From Cylindrobasidium torrendii FP15055 ss-10 (Eukaryota; Basidiomycota; Agaricomycetes; Agaricales; Physalacriaceae): a DNA stretch of 64,000 bases. This document shows, piece after piece, positions 45,974-58,500 of this stretch. Every line of letters starts with the position of its first letter. The stretch's first letter is position 1. The DNA is taken from assembly GCA_000934385.1 (NCBI GenBank), contig KN880433.1:62001-126000 (forward strand), given 5' to 3'. A program made the position numbers and the translations under genes. The notes under the pieces are model-generated. The model was given only the letters and a program-made list of their open reading frames with translations, searched no databases and was not told the origin of the DNA.

Positions 45974-48900
45974 TCAGCCGGAGGACTCCCTAAGCGACGT
46001 GGAAGGCGCACCATGCATACTAGGCAACCGGCTTGTATTTTGCCTTGTCGCTTGTTGTCTCGTGTCGCGGAACTCATTGTTGGCGTAGGTCTTAGTGAGT
46101 GTTGAAGACATCGGTGAGTGGAAAAGGGCAGTTGGTGGGGACATAACAACGCCGAGCACGTCCGGGGTGACGGTACCCTTCCCTTTCGGGGTAGATGGAG
46201 TCGGGGGCACGGACTTGTGAGAGGCATTGAAGAGGTCCTCGATGCTTGACAGAGTCACTTGGGCGGGGGCATCAAGGTTAACAAGGGGCGGGAGAAGAGA
46301 CTCGTCTTCGTCCGCTACAAAACCTGCCGTCGACAAAGCATCTCCTCCTTCCACAGACGCAAGTAATCTGAGCAATGCCCCAATGCCAGCGTTGTCGAAG
46401 GACGGAAGCGCCCGAAACAACGAGTGTTCCTGTCGGGAAAGCCAGTGCATCGTCTTCGCCGCAACCACCATCGCACCTTGCGAGGGTTCTTTCTCCGCAC
46501 TGAGATCTGATAGCCACTGGCCAACCTCCGCCCTGATGTGCAAGCCACCATTTTCCAGCTGCTTCACAACAGCATTCACATCGGCGTCCACTGCCCTGTC
46601 CACTCGCAAAGAGCGAATGTACGACATCGCGAGACACTGGCCAGCATCCTGCCAGTCGTGGTGCGAATCTCCCAGCGTCCGCACTAGCGACTTCCATCCT
46701 TGGGATACATAGCCTCCGTCTAGCATTGCCTCCAATGCATCTTTCAGCGCTCCATGGAAGTCGGATATTTCCCGGTTTGCAGTAGCGAACCACTCCAATT
46801 TATCTTGCGCAAATCTTGCTAAAGCACAAAGGGACGTGTGCGCCAGGCTAAGATGCGCAGGTGTGGTCTCACGCGTCAAAATTTGACGGAGGTGCTTCAG
46901 CTCGTGAGTGAGCAGCCACTCTCCAACCCCGATACAACCACTGTCCAAGTCCACAATGTGTTTCAGAAATGCTCGTCGGCTCTCAGCATCTAGCCTCCTA
47001 GAGAAACCATCCAAAAGGTTCAACAACGGCGGGAGGTTAATTTGCACCCATGCTGGCGAGCTGTCACTTGACAATGCAAGGATATCGTGCACCATCACGG
47101 CGCATTGATGTATATGGACGACAGGGTCTACTCCCATCGGAATAACAGGTTCGAGAAGAGCGGAAAGTACAGGCAGCGGCGACGTCTTTGCCATATTTGA
47201 CAGGAATTCCATTCCAGCCTTGCGTGCTTCCTGAGCCCCGTCTGATATCTCAGTGCAAAGGCTGAAGACGGCAGTCGCTGTCTGGGCGGACGCAAAGAGG
47301 CTTGCGATGGTCACAGTGAACTCGCGAATTGTCCGAGGCGAAAACTGCAGTTGTGCCGTGAGAAGCATGACAAGAACAAGGATGTCCCTCGCAGTCTTGA
47401 AGAGCATCTCCACAAGCTCCGTCTCGATCCGTTGAGGAGGCGAAGCTGCTAAGCTGAATATCGCCGCCAGATTTCCTGCTGCCTGGGTGAGGAGATCCAG
47501 CAGCCGTGCCCACAACGCCATATTGAACCCATTCCATGCCTCCGTACCCACACGGTACTCACCGTCCTCTTCTTCCTGCACCTCATGCTTGACCCATGCA
47601 ATGGCGACTCTCAGCACATATAGTCTCCGTGTTGAGAAGGTTTGGGCTTCGCTCTGGTAGAAAAGTTCGTCTACAACGTCGGCCAGCCCATAGTCTGCAA
47701 GTGACGCAAGTTTCTGCAGCCTGGCACGTTCGCCATCCGAAATGTATGAGAGCGGCAGGTGTAAGTCGAAGACCGCCTCACACAGTTCCTTGTGCAAGAA
47801 CGCTTCAGGTATCTTACCCAGCTCCGATAAAATTTGTTCGCTTAAATGAGGAGATATCTTCGGGGGCTCGTCCGGGTCGCGCGCGATGATCCACATGAGG
47901 CGTCTTGAAAATTGGCGCAATAGCAGATATTGGTTGACAATATCGCGGTAGCCATCCGTCATTTGCCACAGCTTGATGATTCCTAGACAACGATCTCGAC
48001 ATACTGGTTCTGGCAGGCTGTCTGACCAAGCCCAGACAACGAAGACCGCGGCGACCCCGAGGAAGGCGCGAAGATATGTCTCAAATTCGGATCGAGTTTG
48101 TGGATTGGCCACTGGCAATATCGCAGAGTCTGCGGGAGGCTTTTGTGCAAGCATGTCGACAAGGCCGGGTTCGAGCATCATCGACTCGAGCCATATTCCA
48201 AGGCATTTCTCTTCTCGGGCGAAGTCGTTGAGAAAGGCAAGAGGGCGCGCAAAAGTAGAGGGGTCAGATGAGGGTTGGGACAGCGACAACTCGAAAATTG
48301 GCCATCCCTCGAGTCGATCCAACAGTCGGCGGGCCAAACGCCGTCCAGCAGGAGGTGTTGTGGGATACTCTACGTATCGCTTCATTACAGCCGGTATACT
48401 GCTCGCACGGCAATGTTTGGCAAAGTCGGCATTAGAAGCAGCGTCGAGGAGGTGGGTGAGGATATCATCGTCAAGGGTCTCAATATCGAAGACAACGTCG
48501 AGGTCAATGTTTGACTACAGCTTCTGAGAATCGTTTTCTGAATATAGGCGTTAAACTACTCACGCAAAGTGAGCGCATGAGAGATGGATCTTGGGACGCA
48601 GAGCCACAAAAGGTGCGTGCAACATGGAATGCTTGGTTTGTGTTCTGTTATAACAGTTTAATGGGGGCAGTTAAGGGATATGAAAGAGTCTTGCCTTTGG
48701 TCCCAGTGCCTCCTTGATACGCTGGGCAAATATAGTCATCGACTCTTTAGACGCGTTGACCAATCTAGATGCCATGTCGCTGGCAAGCTCGAGGTCGAAG
48801 TTGTCTGGTATGTCCAATGGGGAGCCGTGATACGGAAAGTCGGAGCTGGCCCATTCATCGTTGTTCGGCTTGAGACAGAACATTAGGCGCGTCACTTGGG

Positions 48901-49528
48901 GAAGATCTGGTTCGTAGTCTGGGACGAGTTTGAGGAGGCTGGCGGCGAGTGTAGTCGGGTCGGAGAGTGCAGCCACATGAATGGACGGAGGTAGAAGAGA
49001 CCGAGGGGCTGATGGAATTGACAGTGGATGGTACGCCGAAACTGCTATTGGAGGCTCAGGCGCAACAACCTGGCCGTACAATGCAAAGGACAACTTGGTG
49101 AATGAGCCACTGATGATCATTAAGCGCGTCGCAGCCTGTGGGATATGAGATGGGCCGAGAGATCATGCATAACGCGTACATCGGAGGGCATAGCGAGCGC
49201 AAAGTCGAGGTCAGCGCCTGTGTAACCCAAACTTGTGGGCGCCAAGACATTGCGGCGGTCCTTGTCAACGTTGGCACCAGCCTGGTTGAAATAGAGGTTC
49301 AGGAAGAATGCATCTGGGGCTGTCTCGCTGGGAATTTGGTCAGTCCAAATCCAATCCAGAACACAGACCGTATTACGCCAAAAGATCCGGGGACTGTGCA
49401 AAGGGGCGACTGCCAGCAGCAAAAATGCGGATTGAGGAGATGCAGAGAGGACGAAGGAAGCGACAAGCCGCCGTTCCCGAGCCTGGGGCTGGCGACACGG
49501 TCCCGTAGTAGAGCAGCGCAGGGCTCAT
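45974..49528 (-). CDS. Virilizer-like protein (Vir N-terminal domain, helical repeat body)
   Basis: Five exons and about 1,100 residues. The N-terminal 180 residues match the Virilizer N-domain: LLYYGTVSPAPGSGT, then RFLRPLCISSIRIFAAGSRP, ETAPDAFFLNLYFNQA, and SGSFTKLSFALYGQV. The rest is alpha-helical repeat (DPSLMRSLCSNIDLDVVFDI, then the 800-residue exon 45974 to about 48498). Virilizer/KIAA1429/Vir1 is the scaffold of the m6A RNA methyltransferase complex, so a nuclear role is expected. No catalytic motif is expected or seen. Introns: GC|(GTAATA...CCAG) near 49330-49370, PSD|(GTACGC)|AATRLM near 49139-49180, a GC-AG intron 48645-48694, and one ending at about 48515. The start could also be 49618. 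Confidence 0.7.
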
Positions 49529-49636
49529 GGTGTGAGTCTGATCATTTATTACTGCTCGGACTAAGGGCCTTTCGGTCAGTGCCGCTTCGATCACCTCTTC
49601 CTGCTCGCCCACCATCATCTCGCAAATTCGACGGCC

Positions 49637-50535
49637 ATGAGCAGACCGACGACAATCAAACTACCACCTGCCATAGAGCTCCCAAAGCCAGGCCAAATGC
49701 GTGCCCGCGGACGTTCCGGTAGCATCGTCAAGGTCGAGCAAGTCGGCGACCGCTCGGCGGAGGACACCCTCGACCAGAATTCCTTTGTCAATATTAATGC
49801 CAACTGGGTCAATGCCAAAGGTGCGTCGCAGTCATCGTATATAGACGACTCCTCTTACCGTGTCTTCAGGCGCGTGGATCATACACCTTGTCCTCATCCT
49901 CATCGGCAAGGTCATCATCGACAACGTACCGGGGATGTCACGACAAATAAGCTGGACACTCGTTAACCTCACATACCTTGCGGTATGTTCTATGTAGTAC
50001 TGTCTGTGTGATACTGATGCACCCTAGCTTTCGTACCTAATGTTCCACTGGGTGACTGGGATGCCCTTCGAAGGTGACCTGCGTGGCGGCGCATACGATG
50101 ATTTGACTCTCTGGGAACAAATTGACGACGGTGCTCAATACACTCCAGCCAAGAAATGGCTCTTTTCTGTCCCAGTCATGCTGTCAGTCACGCCCCTCTT
50201 CCTGAGCCTCTGTAGTCTCATTCACTCCCCGTAGCTTCCTCCTTTCCACACATTACACAAATTACAACCCTTGGCTCTTTGCCATAAACCTGTCAGCACT
50301 CGTTTTCGTGCTCATTCCCAAATTGCCCCAGGTACGTATTCTCTTCGCTGGCCGTTACTACTTTCCGCTTACTCTTACTCTTCGCCCGCAGCTCCATCGG
50401 CAGCGCGTCCGCTTCATGTCTGACGACGTATCCGGCATGGCTACACCGACGACTCCCGGCTTTCCCTCTCCGGGAATGCCATCCCCGATGGACCACATAC
50501 GACTACACGAGATCACAGAGGCCAAGTTTCGGTAA
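49637..50535 (+). CDS. ORM1: Orm family protein (ORMDL), sphingolipid regulator
   Basis: Five exons and about 215 residues. Orm proteins are ER membrane proteins that bind serine palmitoyltransferase and hold back sphingolipid synthesis. The core is complete: NINANWVNAKGAWIIHLVLI, then LSYLMFHWVTGMPFEGD, DDLTLWEQIDDGAQYTPAKK, TNYNPWLFAINLSALVFVLI and PKLPQLHRQRVRF. Four short introns keep the frame. An N-terminal extension of about 50 residues holds RARGRSGSIVKVEQ, a basic-Ser site like those phosphorylated in yeast Orm1/2. The stop is TAA 50533-50535. Symbol by homology; fungi outside yeast usually have one copy. It shares a 108-bp divergent promoter with the Virilizer-like gene. Confidence 0.92.
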
Positions 50536-51279
50536 TGCTGTACCATCTCTAACGGCCTACAGTAGAACACACTATGTTGTTTGGGCAATAATCTACTCAT
50601 CCTGGTTTATCAGCGTAATACGTTTTCGAGGACCCGGATACCGATAGCTAAACATTCGTTTACACTGGGGATCATGAAGCTGTACTTGGGTGCTTAGTCG
50701 GCCACATCTTCATACTCCCTACCTCTGTACTCCTACGCGGGTATCCGGCAATGCTCATGAAAAAATAGTGACTCTGGCACTCCAATGTACTTCGTCGCGC
50801 CTTTCCAGATCATGGAGGCTAATAGTAGGCCGATGCTACTCGTGTCGCAACACAATGCCACGGTCTCTCCTACAGATGAAACACACGACCTAGGATGCTT
50901 CCAACCACAATAGGGATAATATCCGACGTTTGAAGCTGGAAAAGCTACTCACAAGCCTACCTACCGCTGGGTTACCAGAATTCAAAGCACACATCCGGCG
51001 GGAATGTTAACTTATGGAGATGCACACGATCACGTGAAAGTGATGAATTGTTTCGTACGCGTCGGGCCCACACCAGATACCCTTGGTGATGCAAAGCATC
51101 GTTGGATACCTGTGCCGCGTCGCTAAACTGTTGTCACGGTTATCAGTGAACGGCTTGGCGTATGGGTCAATGGGATGGAGTCCGAATACGTTGAACATTC
51201 AGGACTTGCAAAGGCCATGGAGGTATGCAATGGTCTTCTACATCGATTAGGACTGGTATAGCTCTATGCTCGTAGGCTG
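50536..51279. other. intergenic region between convergent Orm and MTD1
   Basis: 744 bp with no gene. A CACGTG is at 51031-51036, but both flanking genes end here, so a promoter role is unlikely. An open frame extending from MTD1 is read-through of its last intron. Confidence 0.5.
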
Positions 51280-52625
51280 CTATGAGGATTGGCCGGCTAT
51301 GTCGACGGTCTTGTAATGCTGGAGTCGAAGACTGATGAAAAGTAAGCCGTCGATGGAGAGATGAATGAACGTTGGCCCACAGATTTCTTAGAAGCATCAT
51401 AATTGTCATCTTGCCTACCGCAGGAATGTATATCGACGCCTGGGTACGATTATGAGTACATGTCGCACATCCGGTTGTGTTCCATACCTTCTCCCTCACG
51501 TCCTTCTCAAAGTTCTTCTCGATAGCAATATTGAGACATATACATCCATCTTTGAGCTCTGAGGTTTTCACTTTGTAATTGGCGTTTGGTACGGCAGAGA
51601 TCACGACATCGGACAGGGCAAGGCACTCTGAGAGAGTAAGTGTGGATGGAGTAGCTACATGATGAGGGTGGTATCTGCGTGTCGCATCTTCGGGCTTGTA
51701 GGCACGCCTAGAGTATTCTTGTATTGAGTCAATGTCGACGGAGAAAACGCGCGCGCCGTCGTTGGCAAGGAGAGCAGCAAGGGGACGCCCGACTACTTCA
51801 GAGCTGAAGAAATTCGTTAGATTGCGTGTGAATAGCAAGGAGAAACATACCGGTTGATGACCGTGATAGTCTTGCCATAGGCCCGGTCACCATACGGAAG
51901 GATTTTGTTGTAGACACCAACATGTTCAAGACATTTGACGATAGCGAGAGGCGTACAAGGTAAGATGGATTTGACCATGCCTGGGGGCGGCGTATCGTCC
52001 GAGCTGAGAGTAGAGGAAGGAGCGGGAGACAGTGTGCCGGGCGAGATAAAGCGGACACTGAGAAGGAGATCAGTGCATGCCAAATGGCGCACACTATACG
52101 AACTTGTTGTAGAGGTTGTAATGGAACTTGACATGGAGACCTTCAACGTCCTTTTTCTGGGCTACAATCTTCACAGGCTTGAGAAAGAACCTGGGCAATA
52201 AGATGGAGGCGTACCTGCTGAAGATATGTGTCCTGGGCTACTCCGAAGATCGGATAGTACACCTGGGCGTAATTGAGAAAACCACGCGAACGGAGACGTA
52301 GAGCACGCACCATGATACCGTCTACATTTTCATCCTCGTTCGCATCTACAATAGCTTCTTCGACGCCTTCGCCGTTTGCGAAGTCTGGATTGGCCGCCGC
52401 CCCAACCTTTTTCAGAATAAAGTCGACCCCCAGTTGTTGACATTGCTTTTGTGTAAACTCTGCATACTGCAAACTTGGTGCCGAGCCTGTTGCGAGAATG
52501 CCGACGAGGCGCGGGGGGCGATTTGCATTCTTGAGGGTGGAGGTGATCTCGTCGCGGAACAAATTGGCAATAGAGTCCACTTTGAGCAGCAGGCCCTTTC
52601 CGGTTGATTCCGGTTCTGAAGTCAT
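51280..52625 (-). CDS. MTD1: NAD-dependent methylenetetrahydrofolate dehydrogenase
   Basis: About seven exons and 340 residues. It oxidises 5,10-methylene-THF to 5,10-methenyl-THF with NAD+ in the cytosol, as the monofunctional fungal type. It starts MTSEPESTGKGLLLKVDSIA. Blocks seen: LVGILATGSAPSLQYAEFTQ, DGIMVYYPIFG (joined across an intron), VKSILPCTPLAIVKCLEHVG, YGKTITVINRSEVVGRPLAA, LLANDGARVFSVDID, DVVISAVPNANYK, CLNIAIEKNFEKDV and ASIYIPAVGKMTIMMLLRN. The last exon adds LLRLQHYKTVDIAGQSS and the stop (CTA 51280-51282). The missing cyclohydrolase domain is normal for Mtd1. Identity is firm. Confidence 0.92.
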
Positions 52626-52786
52626 GGTCGTCGAGTCAAGCGAGTTGAAGAGGCGCGGGGAAGACTAATTTTTGAGATCGGGGCGATGGGTCCGAGATCC
52701 GACAGTCAATTGTCTCGCCGATCCAAATGAGCATAATGGCATTTTGTCCGAGCATATACAAGGGATAAATAACATACAGTATCCAA

Positions 52787-54080
52787 TCAATGAGGTATTT
52801 CCGACGACGGTGCTGAAGGCTTTATGGTCGTTTCCGGCGCAGAAACCAATCCATGAGCAGACGCAGCTTCTTCGTCGTCGTCGTCGCCCACCGAGAACGG
52901 ACGTTCTTCCTCCTTCGCTGGCGGTGCGGGTGTGCTGGGTTGAGGTGTTTCCAACCGAGGGGGGGTTGGAGACTGCGGTTGGGCTTGAGCGGCGACTTGC
53001 GACTGATGACTGACGGGATTGAGTGGTCCCCTTGGTGTTCCCATACGTTGCAGTGAGTTGGAACCCAATCGCGCAAAGTCGTCGGTCGTGCCCCCTGGTA
53101 CACTGCTTTGATGGCTGACAGGATTCGTCCTGGGAAGGACATTGTAACGGCCTCCCTGTCCACCTTCGTACATTCCACCCATGAGATCCCGGAACCAGTC
53201 GAGGGCCTCGGCAGCATGGTATCGGAAGCCTTCCACAGAAAATGAGGGTAGCTGGTCGAACCCTCGAAGATTCAGAACAAAGCGATTATAGAGCGTCCCG
53301 AGCGTGATGTACAGCATCAGGAAGATAATGAACCTACGGGAGGGTCAGCATATGACAGAACAACAAAATTCTACCCACAGTAGAATTATTCCTACGAAGA
53401 AGCCCCAAGGACCGGAGCGAGAGCCAGTCGGACATGCAAACTGAAGATGTTGTAAAGATATCAATTGCCTGTGTTGATTGACTGTCACTTACATGGGTTT
53501 TCCACTCCACAAAGAATGAACAAGCCTCCTCTGAACCAGGGGGAAGTTTGCCCATAAGGGTGGGCGATCCCGCACCAAAGACAGACGTATCGCAAACGAA
53601 GTCGATAACTGTAGTCGCCTCTGCGCCAGTGGTGCATTTGCTGCCGCCGAGCATGTACATATGAATGGACCCGCTTGGGGCACTGTAAAGAGTTGTGTTC
53701 ACTTGTCTGGAGAATTTCTTCATAAGTACGGCGCATATGAGGAGAGGTCAAACGCACCCAAGAGAGAAATCACCGTGTGCTTTACGCACAAATCCGCCAA
53801 CATTCTTAGGCTCATCCAAGTTCCAAGTCTCGCTAGTCACCCCTCGGCACACATTGAGGTAAATTGGGTTCCCGTCTTTGGTATCTGAAGGAATGGAATA
53901 GTCCTTGCTGGTCGACAATCACCATCCTTGTCGGTCGTGTTATGCGCGCGCAGCCCACCTTGCACTCAATGGGTTCAGGTCGAAGTACCCGTCACCATTG
54001 CGGAGTGTACATGCGCTGTCTTTGGCGAGTGTTGTCGGTATCAGAGGAAGAGCAAGTAGCAAAGACAACAACTTCAACAT
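52787..54080 (-). CDS. ATG27: Atg27-like type I membrane protein with MRH domain
   Basis: Five exons and about 350 residues. A signal peptide (MLKLLSLLLALPLIPTTLA) leads into a Cys-rich luminal domain of mannose-6-phosphate-receptor type: FDLNPLS, IYLNVCRGV, VGGFVRKAHGDFSLG, then TTVIDFVCDTSV, EEACSFFVEWKTHFACP. One membrane helix follows (GPWGFFVGIILLW and IIFLMLYITLG), then a cytosolic Pro/Gln-rich tail. Atg27 delivers membrane to Atg9 vesicles in autophagy. The NPVSHQS heptapeptide occurs twice in the tail. First intron: the donor GTGGGC and acceptor GACCAG join SAS-KDYSIPSD in frame. The protein is longer than yeast Atg27 mainly in its tail. Erv41-like or Mrl1 alternatives lack this architecture. 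Confidence 0.75.
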
Positions 54081-55503
54081 CGTGGCAAGGTTGATAGGAC
54101 GTGATCACAGACCACATGGAATGGCGACCGTCACCTCTCCCGTTTTGGTACAATGCCTCCAGCTCAAAATCGTAAAGACAGTTTCATTTCGTCATAACGC
54201 AAGGAAGGACAAGTTATCAGTGAGATTGGCAAGCAAATTTCTGCAGGCTTGGGGGATAGCAAGATCAACTATGATACCAGGCTGGTTTTTACGATGTCAA
54301 TCGTTGGACTGAACAATTTAAACATGACGATGCAATCCTCCTCGTCGATTGAAGACTCTCTTCCTCAGGTAGACCATCTCATACGCTTATAGGTATCCGG
54401 TTAGGCAGCCCAAAGCACAATTCGATCCGTCAGAAACTTGTCAACAAAGGGCTCGTTTCAATACATTGATTATATGACTGTCACCTAAGTCTTTTGGATT
54501 CTGCTTGCAGAGATTGAACGATGATGATAATTTGTTACGCATAAGTTTAACCCTTCTGGCACACCCTCGCCCGTATCTTATTCTACTCAAGAGTCAAGAG
54601 TCGTAGATTTGCTGTCCTAGCTCAAGACAGTGTATCATTTGAGGTAGAGGATTCAGAGATTCTCAATCCACTTCACCGTGTTGCGGGCCTACCGTCCTTG
54701 ACCGGATGGACTGTTCTGCAGAGGAGTGCGGGCAATGTGTGAGCTAGTCTGTATCGCCCACGAGTTTATGAAGGTGCTTGTGAACGAGAGAATGGATGCG
54801 CAAAAAGAAAACGACCACAGGCGCTTACAGTGATCCATGTCACCGCTGCGACAAACCGAAGAGCGGGGAGTACACGTAGAGGGAAAATCATTCGACACTC
54901 GAACTGAACCAGGGTGTGCAGACTCGTAATGTTGGGCGCAGTGAAGAGAACGGAAAGTGAGGCGCGAGTGGATTGCAAACTTGAACAGTTACTACCACTA
55001 CTGAAAATGGACTGGACCGGACAAGACGTTCTAGGGGTGAATGGCAGGGAAGAATAGCACAGAGGGAAGAATCTTTCGAGGGAGAGCAATGGGAACCCTG
55101 TCGATCCATGGCCAGGCAACTCAAACGACATTTCGCGAGAGCCGGGAAGGAGGGGGGTGCGTCCAAGGGGTGGGCGGTCAGATATTGAGGGCAGCGATGG
55201 GGAAGGAAGGGTGGACTGCAGGGCCGGAAAAAGAGGGTTTAGCAGCTCTGGCTGGCAAGTGGGACTAATTCAGCTGGTCCAGCCACTCAGATCTCAGAAG
55301 ACGAGTTTGGCGAGTAGTCACGGTTCTTTTCCGACGCCCATCAATCGCTCAGCGACGACCAAGCCCGTAACTCTCTTTTCGCCTCTGGATAATTACACAC
55401 GCCACCGAGCCTGGCGTGAGCGACTCTTCTGGCCGCCCCGCCTCCACCGTCGCACGACTCCCGCCCTGCTCCCTGCTGCCTGTCCTCTCTTTTTCGTCAC
55501 GCC
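54081..55503. other. long intergenic region, no firm gene
   Basis: 1.4 kb between divergent Atg27-like (-) and Itc1 (+). On the minus strand around 54670-55166 a frame with a hydrophobic stretch (MIFPLRVLPALRFVAAVTWI, followed by a GTAAGC donor) might be a small spliced gene, but nothing links it to a family. A pyrimidine-rich leader with CCACCGTCGCACG lies before Itc1. Confidence 0.4.
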
Positions 55504-58500
55504 ATGCCTTTTTGCCGCCGCAAGCGCGTAGTCCTCACCGAGCCCTCAAAAGATCTCCTTGCGTCTCTGAAGAGCAACCCGAAGCGTGAAGTGTTCTTCC
55601 TCAAGCAGACGGGCGAGATTTTCGAGAACTATGAGTACGTTCGCCTGACGTGGTCTGGCTTGTCCCTAACCGTCGATTAAACAGAGCATACGCCGCGCGC
55701 ATGTCGTTTTACCGTCTCAAGCAATTCCAATGTGAAGTCACTGGGAAGAGCGGTCTTGACTACTTCCAGGCGATCGAAAGCGAGCGCCTGGAGGCGCGTA
55801 CTCTACACTCTCGGTTTTCTCCCATCCTCAAGCCCGTCGTTCTTCGAGCTGTCCAGTGGCGTACGTCCCACCTTCTTGTGTTGCGCACTTGCTGATATCG
55901 CATGGTCAGAGGTAATGGGTCGACTGGATCATCTTGTTGAAGCTGTTTACGACCGCTACAAGGACCGTTACTTCAAGGGAGAAAGTGCGTAGTGCGGGCT
56001 CTCCGTGGAATCGCTTCTAACTCATTCTTAGAAATAATTGTTGATCTCTCAGGCCGCAAGTATGTTGCATCGACTCTTCCCCCTGACCCCACTGACCGCA
56101 GATGGTTTCACCAGGTTCCATGCATCGGTCGAAACCGTGTATCCGCCCAAATATTTCGAAAACGTCGAGGCGCGCGACTCACAAAAGGAGACCCGTGGCG
56201 CTATGACTGAATCGGACAACCCTCATCATCACCTTTCCGACCTGAAGATATCCGCTAAAGAGTACAATGCCATGGATCCCCCCGACAAGTACTACTACTG
56301 GGTTACTATCCTCGAACCCGAGCGTGATAAAGGGCATGACAAGACAAGGTCCTCTCAAGAGAAAACTCAAGAGGTTGACGCCGTGGGTAGTTTGATGGAG
56401 GTGACATGCCACCTCATGAGGTACGTCGCAATCTGCTGATGCCGACCTGGCCCACTTACCCACGTTTAGCCGCGACCGCCTTTCCTTTTCGAAATCTATA
56501 CTACGCCGTTTCATTCGCGACTGCGTTGACCGTGACGCCGCCCTTGCCTCTCCTTGGCTCGTTAAGCCTGCTATTGCGAAGCGGTATTCCGTCTCGTCTG
56601 AAATGCCCGAGAATCAGCGCATTGTCGTCGAGGAGGCGAAAAGGGGTGAAAGCGATAAGCGCAAGAAGGCTTGGGAAGACAAGGACGGCCCACCGAATAA
56701 AAAGTTCAAGAAGAGTGACGAGAAGGGTCCGTACCCAACCAATCCATACCCGGGAGCCCCGTCCATAACCTTGCCCATAGTCTCCAAGAAGGAGCGTGAA
56801 ATGCTTGAGAAGGCAGAAAAGCAACGGCTCGCCAAGGAGGAAGCAGAAAGGATAGCTGCAGCAAAGAAGAAGAAACCAACGCGCTACCCTGCGGAAGATC
56901 TTGACCTAACGATGACTGACAAGGACAAGAAGGCCGGGATGAAAATTCAGAAGCCCATCCCTAGTCGTACCGCCCTTCCTTTCAACGACTTTCCCGGAAC
57001 TTTCGAATCTTTCTTGATGACCTGGAATTTTCTGGTCGTTTACGGGTATCTAGCTTTGCTTATGTGTCCGCTCCCTAATCGCTGATCCATTTTTCTCTCA
57101 TAGTCAACCACTCCACCTGTCGCCTTTCACGCTAGATGAGTTTGAAGGTGCAATGCGCCACTCTGTTGAAGACCCACCATGCGGTCTTCTCGCCGAAATA
57201 CACTCAACGCTTATCTACAATTTGCGCACTGTCCCCTTCAACCGGCATAATTTGGTATTGTCCATGCTTCGACAACAGGAGCAAGATGGCGGCGAATCTC
57301 CAGCGGTGCTGGGAAATAGTATCCCGACGCTGAATGAGGCCATGGCAGATATCGGCAACAACTGGGAACGCGTTCCACTTCGACCTTCGGAAGATCGTGC
57401 TGGATGGGAAGATGCACTCATTGGCTGCTTGAAGGATGTATGAGAAAATTTCCCATTGCTTCGAACCATCCAGCTAAATCTTTCCAGCACGCCACCCTCC
57501 AAAGTTTCCCTCAGGTCCGGGAAATCATGACCAAATTATTATTTGCACCTACCGAGAACGCTGAAGGCGACGCTCAAGTGGAAGGGCAATCTCCTGTGCC
57601 CCTCGCATGGACGACCCCGTCGACTGTTGCCGAACGTTACATTCATCTACCACCGGCTGACCGCATCGCAATCATAGCGTTTATGACGAACCTGGCTATC
57701 TCTAGCAAGGCCGTCCACGCACATATGGAGTCATGCGAGGAACAACTAACAGCGCTTCGCAAGGAGAAGATTGAAGTCAACCGCGCGAAGAAGGCCTTGT
57801 ACGCTCATGCTTTTGGATTTGAAGAGTACATGCTAAATCCATTCCTAGCACTGAGGAAATGTCCCATCTACCATCCGAACCTAAGGCAGAGGCGAGCGCA
57901 AGCGTGAGTGCCGCGGGGACGCCGGCTCTCGAAGACGATGCCCCTATGGCCGACGCCAGTGGCTCCGAGATGGGTGGCTCTGAAGCGGGCTCTGAGGTCG
58001 CGTCTGTCTCTACCAAGAAGAAAGGTGGAAAAAACCTACAGAAGGTCATTCAATCTCAAGCAAAACAACGCAAGCAGGCGCCGGCGAAAGAGACTAAATC
58101 GGAGCAGAAGCGCCTGGAGGACGAGTTGAGCAAGGCTGAGCGACGTCTCGAAGGTATCGAGCGCGACTTCCGCAGACTGTTGGGTAACGTGCGAGTCAAG
58201 ATCATGGGGAAGGACAGGTTCTACAACAGGGTATGGTGGTTCGATGGGCTAGGCAGTGCATCGGCGATGGGAACCGCAGGAAGTTGGCAATATGGAACGG
58301 GACGATTATTCATACAGGGGCCGAGCGAAGTGGACATGGATATGTTGCGGGTTAGGCAGCAAGAGGAAGATTTGGACGCGAGAAGAAAGGAAGAGGAAGG
58401 AGAGGATGGGATACTCGGTCCAGATGAATGGGCCGTGTACACAGAGGTTGAAGAGGTACATCCCAATTATGTTGTAATGTGCTCAGCTAACATTCGGTTT

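Noticed and set aside
51031..51036. CACGTG as a promoter element (also at 59031-59036)
   Set aside because: Both lie between convergent 3' ends, where no promoter is needed.
54689..55166. Possible small membrane-protein gene on the minus strand
   Set aside because: A hydrophobic stretch and one donor are seen, but no homologue, start context or clear second exon.
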